Source: an uncultured Muribaculaceae bacterium (GTDB lineage: Bacteria; Bacteroidota; Bacteroidia; Bacteroidales; Muribaculaceae). Taken from it: a DNA stretch of 64,000 nucleotides. The stretch lies in the NCBI GenBank assembly GCA_910587925.1, contig CAJUOC010000009.1:1-64000 (forward strand), read 5' to 3'. The notes beneath the pieces were generated by a model. The model saw only the letters and a program-made list of their open reading frames with translations. It was not told where the DNA came from and ran no database searches. Below, piece by piece: positions 34,997 to 43,857 of this stretch; position 1 is the stretch's first letter, and every line of letters starts with the position of its first letter. A program made the translations under genes and the position numbers.

Positions 34997-36131
34997 TCAA
35001 TAATTCTATATATCTTTTGCGCATCGCCACCCATATGTCGTGGCGGTCAAATTTCTCAACAATCACACCGCGCGCCACCGACGCCATGGCCCGGCGCTCT
35101 TCCGGCTCGGAGTGCATGCGGCTCATGGCCTTGTATAGCGCATCGGCATCGCGACGCGGCACGATAAGACCGTTGTAGCCCTCGGTGATGACCTCGTCGG
35201 CACCGTTGACATCGGTCACTACCACCGGCAGCCCCATGGCCCCGGCCTCGAGCACCACGTTGGGAAAACCCTCGCGGTACGACGGAAGCACGAGCACATC
35301 AGACGCGGCCAGCCACGGACGTATATCTGATTGAAGTCCGGCAAAAGTCACAGCCGGATTCTCGCGCAGCAGACGGCGTGCACTGTCGTCGACCGGGTCG
35401 AGCGCATCCTCATAATCCCCGACAAGCAGCAGGCGCACGTTGCCGCCGGTATCGCGATATAGCCTGTCGAATGCCCATGCCAGCTCGCTGATACCCTTGT
35501 CGCCCACGATACGGCCTATAAATATGAACGTCGTGACTCCGGGCTGTGTCGTGCGCTCGACTTTTACCTGTCCGGGGTTGAGATACTCGAGATTTATGCC
35601 GCGTATCTGGCCATTGTGCACCTTGCGCAGAGGCCGGCGGGTGATGCCCTCGGCACGGAGAGTGCGCGCCACTCCGTCGCCCTCGGGGATGACCTCGGTG
35701 GCGCAGCGGCATGTGATGCGCTCCATAGTCTTGAGAAGAGTGCGCATAGCGCCGGTCGCTGTCTCAAAGCGCAGGCCGGTCACATAATATATACGCACCG
35801 GCACCCGGCATAGCCACGAGGCCACCAGCGCCAGAAGCGAGCCCTTCGGTGTATTGGCATGCACGATGTCGGGACGCTCGCGGTGTATGAGCCGTATCAT
35901 GCGCCAAAGCGAGCGGAGATCGGCCATCGGCGATATCTCGCGGTGCATCGGCAGGTCTACGCATCTCACACCCTCGCGGCGAGCTATGCCTTCCATACGT
36001 CCGGTATCGGCGGCCACACCCACCACCTCAAAACCATTCTCGGAGAGGTAGCGGAGCTGGCCCTCGACAAGGGCGTCAAGGCTGATGTCGTGTGTCATCA
36101 CACGCAGGAGCTTCGGTTTTATGTCAGTCAT
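34980..36131 (-). CDS. GT4-family glycosyltransferase
   Basis: A 383-residue GT-B retaining glycosyltransferase. Near the N-terminus LLRVMTHDISLDALVEGQL and IVHANTPKGSLLALVASW resemble WbpH/PglA-like enzymes; the C-terminal donor-binding segment PSYREGFPNVVLEAGAMGLP contains the E-x7-E motif. The ATG at 36131 gives MTDIKPKLLRVM; a longer start at 36161 would run into the upstream gene. It overlaps the upstream GT4 by 8 bases and the downstream PGT gene by 17, so it is cotranscribed and likely coupled. Sugar specificity unknown. Confidence 0.9.
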   Translation of the reverse strand: MTDIKPKLLRVMTHDISLDALVEGQLRYLSENGFEVVGVAADTGRMEGIARREGVRCVDLPMHREISPMADLRSLWRMIRLIHRERPDIVHANTPKGSLLALVASWLCRVPVRIYYVTGLRFETATGAMRTLLKTMERITCRCATEVIPEGDGVARTLRAEGITRRPLRKVHNGQIRGINLEYLNPGQVKVERTTQPGVTTFIFIGRIVGDKGISELAWAFDRLYRDTGGNVRLLLVGDYEDALDPVDDSARRLLRENPAVTFAGLQSDIRPWLAASDVLVLPSYREGFPNVVLEAGAMGLPVVVTDVNGADEVITEGYNGLIVPRRDADALYKAMSRMHSEPEERRAMASVARGVIVEKFDRHDIWVAMRKRYIELLNGKLV

Positions 36132-37194
36132 GCAACTGTCTGTATATGCGGTCGTATGCATCGACCATCCTGTTTATGTCAAATTTAGCGGCCCGTGCGC
36201 GGCAGGCTTCGGCCACACGTGCATATTCGGCCGGATCAGCGTCGAGAGCCATTATCTTGTCTACAAAATCGATATGGTTGCCGTGCTCAAAAAGCACACC
36301 TGCGCCGCGCACCACCTCGCGCAGTCCGTCGACATCCGACGCCAACATAGGCTTGCCGGCTGCCATACCCTCGACCGACGATAGCGACAGCCCCTCGAAA
36401 TGCGACGACATCACGGCATAGTCGGCCGAGGCCAGTATTCCCGGCACGTTGTCGCTCAGCCCCGTAAATCTTACGCGCGGATACACGCCAAGTTCCTCGG
36501 CCAGCTTACGGCACTCGACCATACGCTCGCCCGCTCCGACCAGATACAGCATAAACCGCTCCGGCAGAATCCGCAGTGCCCTTATGAGCGTATCCTGATC
36601 TTTTTCCCAGCGGAACCCGGCCACCATGACTATGGCTCGGTATCCGTCGGGCTTGAAGCCCGGTATCGGACGAGCCGAGGCAAACCGCTTCAGGTCAATA
36701 CCATTGTTGATGGTCAGAATCCGCTCCGAATCAGAGCCGATAAACGCCCGCAGATTCTCCTCAGCCTTGCGCGATATGCATATCACCCGCCCGTATCGCC
36801 CGTACATCCACCTGTCGAGCCGAGCATACCACCTCGAACCGCGACGGCGGTTCGAGGTGGTATGCTCGGTGGTGCAAAGCACCACCGAGCATAACAGTCC
36901 TGCCGCTGCTGCAAAGTATTGCGGCGATGTGTTATGGGTATGCACAAGGTCGAAGCGTCGCATAAGTCGTACCAGACGCAATATATGCATCGGATTGTAT
37001 ACCGAGCCGCCTCGCGAGAAGCGATGGATGCGTATGCCGGCTTCCTCAAGCCGACGAGTCAATACCGTATCCTTTCCGTCAAAAAGAGCCACTTCCACTT
37101 CATGACCGCGGTCGCGCATCATAGGCGCTATCTGTGCTACCAGGGCCTCGGCTCCGCCGACTTCCATCGACGTGATTACTTGCAGTATCTTCAT
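36124..37194 (-). CDS. GT4-family glycosyltransferase with large internal palindrome
   Basis: A 356-residue GT-B glycosyltransferase: N-terminal QVITSMEVGGAEALVAQI, central DLVHTHNTSPQYFAAAAG and VICISRKAEENL, and donor-binding SHFEGLSLSSVEGMAAGKP with the E-x7-E motif. Length is normal and the reading frame is intact. Bases 36820-36893 contain two overlapping perfect inverted repeats (see the repeat entry), encoding CSVVLCTTEHTTSNRRRGSR, where GT4 proteins carry the acceptor-side TEH. So the palindrome is part of the gene, not an insertion. It follows the broken acetyltransferase gene by one base. Confidence 0.9.
   Translation of the reverse strand: MKILQVITSMEVGGAEALVAQIAPMMRDRGHEVEVALFDGKDTVLTRRLEEAGIRIHRFSRGGSVYNPMHILRLVRLMRRFDLVHTHNTSPQYFAAAAGLLCSVVLCTTEHTTSNRRRGSRWYARLDRWMYGRYGRVICISRKAEENLRAFIGSDSERILTINNGIDLKRFASARPIPGFKPDGYRAIVMVAGFRWEKDQDTLIRALRILPERFMLYLVGAGERMVECRKLAEELGVYPRVRFTGLSDNVPGILASADYAVMSSHFEGLSLSSVEGMAAGKPMLASDVDGLREVVRGAGVLFEHGNHIDFVDKIMALDADPAEYARVAEACRARAAKFDINRMVDAYDRIYRQLHD
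36820..36893. repeat. Competing perfect inverted repeats inside a glycosyltransferase gene
   Basis: Arm A 36820-36842 pairs perfectly (23 bp, loop GACG) with arm B 36847-36869. The end of arm B plus following bases (36861-36875, TATGCTCGGTGGTGC) also pairs perfectly (15 bp, loop AAA) with arm C 36879-36893. The two hairpins share 36861-36869 and exclude each other. Confidence 0.9.
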
Positions 37195-37195
37195 G

Positions 37196-37743
37196 TCAGA
37201 CTAAGTATACGTTGTACTTATCGGTCGGACGTGTCGCCGGAATTATGGTTCCGGGATTACCTATGACAATCGAATTGTCCGGCACATCGAAATTGACAAA
37301 CGCTCCGGGTGCAATCATCACGTAATCGCCGATGTTTATGCCTCCCAATACTATGGCATTTGCCCCCACGATGACATTGTCGCCAATCGTCGGTACACCT
37401 TTCCGTTTCCCTTGGGCACTTCCGATAAGCGCCCCTTGGGCAATCGAGAAGTTTCGGCCAATTACCGCGTCGGGGTTTACCACAATGCTGCCGAAGTGGG
37501 CAATTCTGAGCCCTTCGCCTATCTTTGTACCGACCGGAATCTGTATCCCGGTTGAAACATACAGCGCCGATGCAACACTCGCCAGAAAAATCGGGCCACA
37601 GGATTGCGGGCCATGGACGCCTTACGCCAACAATATGTAAACTGAAACCCCGGGGTAAAAAGTATGTATCGCAATCTGACAAAAAGTCTGCGACTGGCCT
37701 TACCCTCATATCGGTAGAGGTCATTCTGCAACACCGTATTCAT
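37196..37743 (-). pseudogene. Serine acetyltransferase-like hexapeptide protein, frameshifted
   Basis: One gene in two frames. The 5' part from 37743 (MNTVLQNDLYRYEGK... to HRRCMFQPG) is the N-terminus of capsule-type serine O-acetyltransferases. After the GGG run at about 37548-37551 the reading moves to a second frame (IQIPVGTKIGEGLRIAHFG...IGNPGTIIPA) carrying the left-handed beta-helix hexapeptides down to 37196. One missing G or A explains it exactly. The ATG at 37743 overlaps the upstream GT2 stop as ATGA, so the gene belonged to the operon. Either it is inactive or the assembly lacks one base. The intact product would be about 182 residues and O-acetylate a sugar. Confidence 0.85.
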
Positions 37744-38639
37744 CCGATTTTCATTTTTGCATTTGACTTTACCCTTGACCTTATCCAGAGATACCACAAC
37801 AATCCCAGCGGGCACGCGGCCAGTGTAAGCAGTTTCTGCGGCGATTCTTGCAGAAAACGGCGGTTGCCCGATATGATTGAGCTGGAGACATAGTGTACAC
37901 ACGACTCAAAACGGCGTTTCAGAGTGGGCGCGCACACCATCTCAGTACGACGGAAAAATGCAAAGCCGCGCGGATTATTCCAGTATTGACGGTACATGTT
38001 GTAGCTTGACCCGTCTTGCTGATACTCCACCGTCACCAGAGGCTCGTCGAGTGTGAGCAACTTATAATCGCGGTCAATGAGCATGTATTTATACGCAAGT
38101 CCGACATAGCGCTCTCCTTCAAAAAGCGGATATTCCGGATACTTACAGATTACATCCGTGCGATATACGAGCTTCTTGTCACCGCTACCGCCCGAAGCGT
38201 AAAATCCTTGCAAAGTGGTGTCGGTCATTCCGGCCGGGAAACGACTGCCGATAATTTCGCCGTCCTCTCTCTGGTCAAGGGCAACGATGCCGGCATAAGC
38301 GGCCGAACCTCTATCGCGCCAGAAAGTAATGATTTTTTCCACGGCATCGTCGGGCATCCAGTCGTCGGAGTCAATACATACATTAAGCTCGGTGTGGATA
38401 TTGGCATAGGCGGTATTGTGGGCGCCGTGCATGCCTTGGTTATCCTGCCGGATATAGCGTATGGGGAAGTCGGCCTCGGCTATCCAGCCGCGTACCAGCT
38501 CGGCTGTGTTGTCGCTCGAGCCGTCGTCAACCACCAGCCACTCAAAGTCGCGGCTGGTCTGTCGACACAGACTTTCGTAGGTGCGGCCGATGGTGTGGGC
38601 GCGGTTGTATGCGGGCGTAAATATTGTAAGAGTCTTCAT
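37740..38639 (-). CDS. GT2-family glycosyltransferase
   Basis: A 299-residue GT-A inverting glycosyltransferase with N-terminal TIFTPAYNRAHTIGRTYESL, DFEWLVVDDGSSDNT and the donor/metal motif VCIDSDDWMP (D-x-D type). There is a hydrophobic stretch near the C-terminus (LTLAACPLGLLWYLW) that may contact the membrane. It overlaps the GT32 gene upstream by 4 bases and the acetyltransferase gene downstream by 4. Sugar specificity unknown. Confidence 0.92.
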   Translation of the reverse strand: MKTLTIFTPAYNRAHTIGRTYESLCRQTSRDFEWLVVDDGSSDNTAELVRGWIAEADFPIRYIRQDNQGMHGAHNTAYANIHTELNVCIDSDDWMPDDAVEKIITFWRDRGSAAYAGIVALDQREDGEIIGSRFPAGMTDTTLQGFYASGGSGDKKLVYRTDVICKYPEYPLFEGERYVGLAYKYMLIDRDYKLLTLDEPLVTVEYQQDGSSYNMYRQYWNNPRGFAFFRRTEMVCAPTLKRRFESCVHYVSSSIISGNRRFLQESPQKLLTLAACPLGLLWYLWIRSRVKSNAKMKIG

Positions 38640-39355
38640 CGTCTGAAACGTGTGAAAAAGCCTTTGCCGAGCATGCGGTGGGCCATGCGGCTCAGCCGCT
38701 GCCGCATCGGGTTTACGTCAAGCCACGTCTTCGAATACCAATGGATGGAGTATGTTCGGTCGGTACGATGCAGACGACCGGTGGCATCGTCGAGCGGATT
38801 GAAGTATTCGGCCGGGTATATGTTTATGCCGTCGACAGTCTGCTTGCCGGGACGGTCGAGCAGACCGTGACGTATAAGAGTATCGGTGGTGATGCGTACC
38901 ACGGCATAAGGGTTTATGCCGCCGTCGGGCTGCCGGAAATTATGATGTCTGTAAAAATCTATAATCTCGGCATACATCGGATGCCCGGCCTCCACAGCAG
39001 CTCCGAGGCCGGGATTGACAGCGATGCCTTGCCCTCCGTCTATCTCGCACCCCATATAAGCTCCGTGGCCAATCAGAGCGCGCATGTCGCGCACCACCTC
39101 CACGTCAGTATCAAAGTACACCCCACCCTCCCGATGCAATATCCAAAATCGTGCGAAGTCGCTCACAAAGGCGTACTTGCCGGCAGCGTAGGCTTCTCGC
39201 GTATAAGGTATGGCATCGACATCGAAATTACTCTCGTCCCAGCGGCATATCTCATAGCCCGGAAAATACCGGCGCCACGACTCTATGCAGCGCTGCGCAT
39301 CCTCGGGCAAGTCGCGCCCGCCAAACCAGCAGTAATGTATCTTATCAGGTATCAT
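38636..39355 (-). CDS. GT32-family (OCH1/capsular) glycosyltransferase
   Basis: A 239-residue glycosyltransferase with the GT32 hallmarks IPDKIHYCWFGG at the N-terminus and YAFVSDFARFWILHREGG followed by VYFDTDVEV, the DxD metal-binding motif. Such enzymes add mannose, galactose or related sugars in capsules. It overlaps its neighbours by 4 bases on both sides (GT2 downstream, acyltransferase upstream). Confidence 0.92.
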   Translation of the reverse strand: MIPDKIHYCWFGGRDLPEDAQRCIESWRRYFPGYEICRWDESNFDVDAIPYTREAYAAGKYAFVSDFARFWILHREGGVYFDTDVEVVRDMRALIGHGAYMGCEIDGGQGIAVNPGLGAAVEAGHPMYAEIIDFYRHHNFRQPDGGINPYAVVRITTDTLIRHGLLDRPGKQTVDGINIYPAEYFNPLDDATGRLHRTDRTYSIHWYSKTWLDVNPMRQRLSRMAHRMLGKGFFTRFRR

Positions 39356-39897
39356 CGTATATTTTCAATTGTATATGCCGGCGCGACTGCCCGTACCAGC
39401 GAATGTGGCGGTATAATCCCGCTCACGACACATCCGGCGCCAATTACAGATCCTTCGCCGATAGTCGTACCCTTGAGCACTACCACATCCGACGCCAGCC
39501 AGCAACGGTCGCCAATCTCAATCGCAGCCGCGCTGAGCTGTGTACTTACTCCTCCGTCGCGGCTAAAGCGGTGATTGTTATCAAAAATCTTGACTCCGGG
39601 GCCAAACATACATCCTCGCCCTATGCTAACAGCCTTCTGACAACTAATCATACAATAGCGGTTCATATAAGTACCGTCGCCGACCTTGAGGCATCCCGTG
39701 CCCGAGGCAAGCAGCTCACATCCGGGAGCGATATCAAGATTGCGACCGAGCTCAATCGATGCATCACCATATCGCTTTACAGCGGCATGAGGAGAGATTC
39801 TCTCCAGAGCGTCTGCACGCAGACGCCCCCGACTGACCAGTCGGCGCGCCGTCCACCGCAGCAGATTGTATCCAATGAGCAAAGCCAACCGTATCAT
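39352..39897 (-). CDS. Hexapeptide-repeat (WcaF-like) acyltransferase
   Basis: A 181-residue left-handed beta-helix O-acetyltransferase. Hexapeptide rungs are visible (MNRYCMISCQKAVSIGRGCM, VSTQLSAAAIEIGDRCWLA) together with KIFDNNHRF, whose His is in the catalytic position, and the closing GTTIGEGSVIGAGCVVSG. The ATG at 39897 lies 3 bases below the EpsG-like gene stop; a start at 40074 would run back into that gene. Acetylates a sugar hydroxyl in the repeat unit by inference. Confidence 0.88.
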   Translation of the reverse strand: MIRLALLIGYNLLRWTARRLVSRGRLRADALERISPHAAVKRYGDASIELGRNLDIAPGCELLASGTGCLKVGDGTYMNRYCMISCQKAVSIGRGCMFGPGVKIFDNNHRFSRDGGVSTQLSAAAIEIGDRCWLASDVVVLKGTTIGEGSVIGAGCVVSGIIPPHSLVRAVAPAYTIENIR

Positions 39898-39899
39898 AT

Positions 39900-41057
39900 T
39901 TACCAAAATAGCCAAGTGAATAGAATGTTCCCGACCAATACAGCGGCCAATACCATACCCTGGTGCTTGAAAATTTTGAATCTTAGGAACGGATATGCGA
40001 GTACCACCCCGTACATAAACCATGACAGGTAGGCAAAACGATTTGAAAAGAAAGCGCGTATGAGCATTACCCACACACAGTTGGCCAGTATGTACGTATT
40101 CAGCAGCAACTCATATTTACGGTCCTTGATTTTCTTCTTGCACACCACATACCACCCCATCACTATCGGAGCTGCACTGTAAAGCAGAAAGTCCCATCGG
40201 AAACTAATATTATATCTGCCGATAGCATCACTACCAAACTCAGATACAATCGTAGAATTCACGTTGGTAATATATCCGCTCATGCGGTCGCCGAAACCAA
40301 GGCCAACGAAGAAGTTTTCCATAAAACTACCTGCCACCAAACTTACCACAATTGATGCCAGCCACACATATATACATTTTCGTGTATCTTTCAATATATA
40401 ATAAGCCCCTATTAGTGCGACAATCGGTATGATTACAGAATTGTGTATCAAGAAGGCCAACAGACAGAGTACAACTGCTTTTACTTTGTCTGCAAAATGT
40501 GGCGTCATATATGAGATTGCCAAAAGCAGCATTGCACAAGCCATACCATTTCGCATACCATTCACACAATATGCATAAAAACCGAAATTGGCTACAAGCA
40601 TCAGTAGGAGCAAATAAGAGTGTCGCTTGCTGATTCTAACACAGGCCCAGGCCTGGAGCAAAATATATGTGGCACATACAATAAAGCAGAACAGGGTGTA
40701 TTGCGCATAAAGAGGCATTCCGGACAGCACATTATGTGATAAATCCTGTAACCATAGCCACACTGGTTCGGAATCTTTACTCATGCCGTCTGACATAAAT
40801 GTTGTGTAACGGTCATAAAAGCCACGACGATACATCACCATGTCGCCAAACACGTAATGTATCGGACGCGTACCGAAGAAGAGTGTCAAAGCCGAGGCCA
40901 CCAACCAAGTATTGGTAACCGACGAATGCGAGCCACGCAACAAACGCTCGTTATCCTTCCCCGCACATACCCATGCAGCCGCGAGACTGAGGACGGTCGC
41001 CATCCACAGGTATACGGTTGAGTATATAAAAGGAGATATAAAATATAGTGACGTCAT
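39900..41057 (-). CDS. EpsG/Wzy-like polysaccharide polymerase
   Basis: A 385-residue protein with about ten membrane helices and the EpsG pattern: YRRGFYDRYTTF in a periplasmic loop, NGMRNGMACAMLLLAISYM (the conserved R-N/Q helix), FLIHNSVIIPIVAL and SNRFAYLSWFMYG. EpsG/Wzy proteins join repeat units on the outer face of the inner membrane. It is the only polymerase candidate in the locus; no flippase is seen nearby. Base composition becomes AT-rich from here upstream to about 47.7 kb. Confidence 0.82.
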   Translation of the reverse strand: MTSLYFISPFIYSTVYLWMATVLSLAAAWVCAGKDNERLLRGSHSSVTNTWLVASALTLFFGTRPIHYVFGDMVMYRRGFYDRYTTFMSDGMSKDSEPVWLWLQDLSHNVLSGMPLYAQYTLFCFIVCATYILLQAWACVRISKRHSYLLLLMLVANFGFYAYCVNGMRNGMACAMLLLAISYMTPHFADKVKAVVLCLLAFLIHNSVIIPIVALIGAYYILKDTRKCIYVWLASIVVSLVAGSFMENFFVGLGFGDRMSGYITNVNSTIVSEFGSDAIGRYNISFRWDFLLYSAAPIVMGWYVVCKKKIKDRKYELLLNTYILANCVWVMLIRAFFSNRFAYLSWFMYGVVLAYPFLRFKIFKHQGMVLAAVLVGNILFTWLFW

Positions 41058-41061
41058 GATA

Positions 41062-41622
41062 TTATACTATATATCCGTTACCTCCATCACTCAGTCGGTC
41101 ATACATCTCGCGGCGTCGTGCAATCGAAGGATTGCTGCGAAGTGAATACTCCTCGCCAAAAACAGGCCGCGTCTTCATAGCTTCCCGATGCCGGGCGAGA
41201 TACTCGTCGAGCGAACAAATTACTCTTGCGGGCGATCCGGCAACCACAGTCCTTGGAGGTATCGAGCGGGTCACAGTACTGTTGGCTCCTACGATAGCAT
41301 CATCACCAATTGTCACTCCTGGCATCACCACAGTGTCTGCTCCTATGAAGACCCGGTTGCCAATATTCACATTGGCGATACGGGCATATCCCAAATGTCG
41401 TTTCAGAGAAGCATCGTGGGCGAGAATATGCACCCGCGGCCCAAACGTGACGTCGTCACCAATCACGATATGATGACAATGTGCAGGATCGATGATACAC
41501 CCTACCATCGGTACGAAATTGCATCCTACACGTAATCCGGCATCAATCAGCTCCTCAGTAGTATGCGTACCACGCATACGATACACAAGTTTCTTAAATA
41601 TATTTTTTAGCTTACTCAGCAT
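41062..41622 (-). CDS. Hexapeptide-repeat O-acetyltransferase
   Basis: A 186-residue left-handed beta-helix acyltransferase: DDVTFGPRVHILAHDASLKR (His in the catalytic position), NVNIGNRVFIGADTVVMPGV and TIGDDAIVGANSTVTRSIPP. Probably acetylates one sugar of the surface polysaccharide. It lies 4 bases above the EpsG-like gene and overlaps the preceding GT4 gene by 7 bases. Confidence 0.9.
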   Translation of the reverse strand: MLSKLKNIFKKLVYRMRGTHTTEELIDAGLRVGCNFVPMVGCIIDPAHCHHIVIGDDVTFGPRVHILAHDASLKRHLGYARIANVNIGNRVFIGADTVVMPGVTIGDDAIVGANSTVTRSIPPRTVVAGSPARVICSLDEYLARHREAMKTRPVFGEEYSLRSNPSIARRREMYDRLSDGGNGYIV

Positions 41623-42821
41623 ATAAGTCTGTAAAATTTCTCAACTTCTGCCATATTGCCGAAGTCTGACTTCCTTACCTGCTCTTTAAGTTTACGCATC
41701 AATTCAGGATCAGCAAGCAAATCTGCTATACCTGCCGCACACCCGGCATTGTCCATCGGGACGATGATACCATCTTCTCCATGATGTACCTGACTCCCGG
41801 CTGTCGGATAATCAGTAACAACAACAGGCTTTCCAAGCATTTGCGCTTCCCGTACTGTCACACTCTTGCCCTCGTACCTCGACGGTTGCACATATAAGTC
41901 ACAAGCCTTAATATAAGGATAGGGATTGTCGCGCTTACCGAGTATCACCACATGATTCTCCATACCGGCTTCGGCTATCTTAGCTCGGATAAGAGCCTCA
42001 TCTCCTCCATAACCTATTATATACCATCGCAGACCATCTCCTACGCTTTGAACAAGTCGACGGGCAATATCCGGTAGATTGTCATAATTCTTAGGATACG
42101 AGAAGCGGCCTATAGATAATAGTACTATATCACCCGGCATCTCATCTTTGCCATCAAACTCGGCAGAGCGCGACCTTACAAAATCAGGAGACAAGATATT
42201 TTCTATCTCCACAATTTTAGGTGCAAGCTCGGGATAAACTTTTGCAAACGTTTCAGTTACTTTCTCTGATATTGACACTATGTAGTCAAAGCGAGCCCAC
42301 ACGCGACGGTCAAGTTCACGGTCAGTGTCAAGGGTAGAGTAATCTGTATGGATCCATGACGCACGCCGCCGGGCCTTTACCTTATCAAGCACAACATCCT
42401 GCATTCCGCAAAAGTTGACAGCCAAATCATACTCCACATCAGGATTTATATCAGGGAGCAAAGGCGTCACTGCCGATGACATGTACTGATAACCTCCGAC
42501 ATCATCAGCAAGCCGCGACGGATTGCGGCGGCGCATACGCCCATATCTCCACTTGGCGATTAGACGTGCAAGAGCCACATCGATATATCCCATGCGTATC
42601 ACCCGTGATATCGGAAGCTCGGGAGTCGTATACTTTCGTACTTCCGGCATAAGCTCAGGTCCATGAGGAATCAGTGGCATCAATTCACCTGTATGCCGGT
42701 ACACAAATAGATCCACATCGATTTTTGTGTAATCAATCGCCTGCAACAAGCCCAGCAGAGAGGTTTCAGCCCCACCGATTTCCATGTAGTGTATAGCAAT
42801 CAGTACCCGAGGCTTATCCAT
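41616..42821 (-). CDS. GT4-family glycosyltransferase
   Basis: A 401-residue GT-B glycosyltransferase. N-terminal RVLIAIHYMEIGGAETSLLG, mid-protein FDYIVSISEKVTETFAKV, and donor-binding SRYEGKSVTVREAQMLGKPV. The TDYPTAGSQVHHGEDGIIVP segment is typical of capsule GT4 enzymes in Bacteroides and streptococci. It overlaps the GT2 gene by 8 bases. Confidence 0.92.
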   Translation of the reverse strand: MDKPRVLIAIHYMEIGGAETSLLGLLQAIDYTKIDVDLFVYRHTGELMPLIPHGPELMPEVRKYTTPELPISRVIRMGYIDVALARLIAKWRYGRMRRRNPSRLADDVGGYQYMSSAVTPLLPDINPDVEYDLAVNFCGMQDVVLDKVKARRRASWIHTDYSTLDTDRELDRRVWARFDYIVSISEKVTETFAKVYPELAPKIVEIENILSPDFVRSRSAEFDGKDEMPGDIVLLSIGRFSYPKNYDNLPDIARRLVQSVGDGLRWYIIGYGGDEALIRAKIAEAGMENHVVILGKRDNPYPYIKACDLYVQPSRYEGKSVTVREAQMLGKPVVVTDYPTAGSQVHHGEDGIIVPMDNAGCAAGIADLLADPELMRKLKEQVRKSDFGNMAEVEKFYRLIC

Positions 42822-43857
42822 AACGCATTATTTTACATTTTAATAAATCCAGCTGCCGTATAGTACTAAATAAAAAGACACTCTTCTTACGGATTGCTAA
42901 GCGGTAAAGCCTTTCCATAAAGCTAATCTCACTTGACTGCACGGACTTGGCTACCGTCTGCACATCACTATCCATCAAGATTGAAAGTATCTCCTTACGT
43001 CGTTCCGCTGATTTGATTTTAGATTCATAATGGAAACTGTTATAGTTAAGCGTATAGACTATATTTCTAAAAAAACGCTTCGCGAGCCAAGAATCAATAA
43101 TGGTGTCACTGAGTCGCCACTCATCAAGAAGCAAACGGAACGCCGTCATAACCGATTTATAAATCTCAAGGCGATTGGGGATATAATGGGAACGAGTGTT
43201 GTGAGAGCTATATACAATATAATGATAGAGGATCTCGGGAACGAGAGTTAGTGTATCGACCTTAGCATATACTTTGAGATTGAAAACCTCATCTTGCTGT
43301 ATACGCTGATTCTCGAAGCGCAATTGAAACCGATTGAGAAAATCTCGTCTATAAGTCTTGTTCCATACAAAGCCATTGTTGCCTCCGATTATGCCGCTAA
43401 GATACTGTTTCCAATTATCTCTTACCTGTAGATTAGTCCTCAAATCAAGAGCTGGGAATACACGTTCAAACAGATATGATTCCTTTAAATCAGTCTCATC
43501 ATATCCAAACACAGCCATGTCGGGGTTATTGGCTTTCAAAAGAGCCCTATCCAGTCTGCTCAACAGGCTGGACTCTATCTTATCATCTATGTCGTAGAAA
43601 CATATATATTCGCCTACTGCATTATCGATACCCGTATTACGTGCTGCGCCTGCACCACTGTTCGGCTGATGATATACACGTACTCGAGGGTTTGCAAATG
43701 CTATTCTATCTATGATGTCAGCCGATCCATCGGTAGAGCCGTCATCTACAAGAATTATCTCCCATGCTTCTTGGTAGTCCTGCTTAAGCAGCTCTTTCAT
43801 ACCGCGCTCAATGAACCCGGCAACATTATATATAGGTACTACGACTGAAAAACGCAT
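42814..43857 (-). CDS. GT2-family glycosyltransferase
   Basis: A 347-residue GT-A enzyme: FSVVVPIYNVAGFIERGM, WEIILVDDGSTDGSADII, CFYDIDDKIE as the DxD-type motif and NKTYRRDFLNRF downstream, the usual layout of WfgS/EpsJ-like capsule enzymes. AT-rich composition like its neighbours. Start and stop overlap adjacent genes by one and 8 bases. Confidence 0.92.
   Translation of the reverse strand: MRFSVVVPIYNVAGFIERGMKELLKQDYQEAWEIILVDDGSTDGSADIIDRIAFANPRVRVYHQPNSGAGAARNTGIDNAVGEYICFYDIDDKIESSLLSRLDRALLKANNPDMAVFGYDETDLKESYLFERVFPALDLRTNLQVRDNWKQYLSGIIGGNNGFVWNKTYRRDFLNRFQLRFENQRIQQDEVFNLKVYAKVDTLTLVPEILYHYIVYSSHNTRSHYIPNRLEIYKSVMTAFRLLLDEWRLSDTIIDSWLAKRFFRNIVYTLNYNSFHYESKIKSAERRKEILSILMDSDVQTVAKSVQSSEISFMERLYRLAIRKKSVFLFSTIRQLDLLKCKIMRYG

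Noticed and set aside
36820..36893. Inserted REP/MITE-type element in the GT4 gene
   Set aside because: The frame and protein length are normal, and the encoded residues include the expected TEH motif, so the palindrome belongs to the gene rather than to an insertion.
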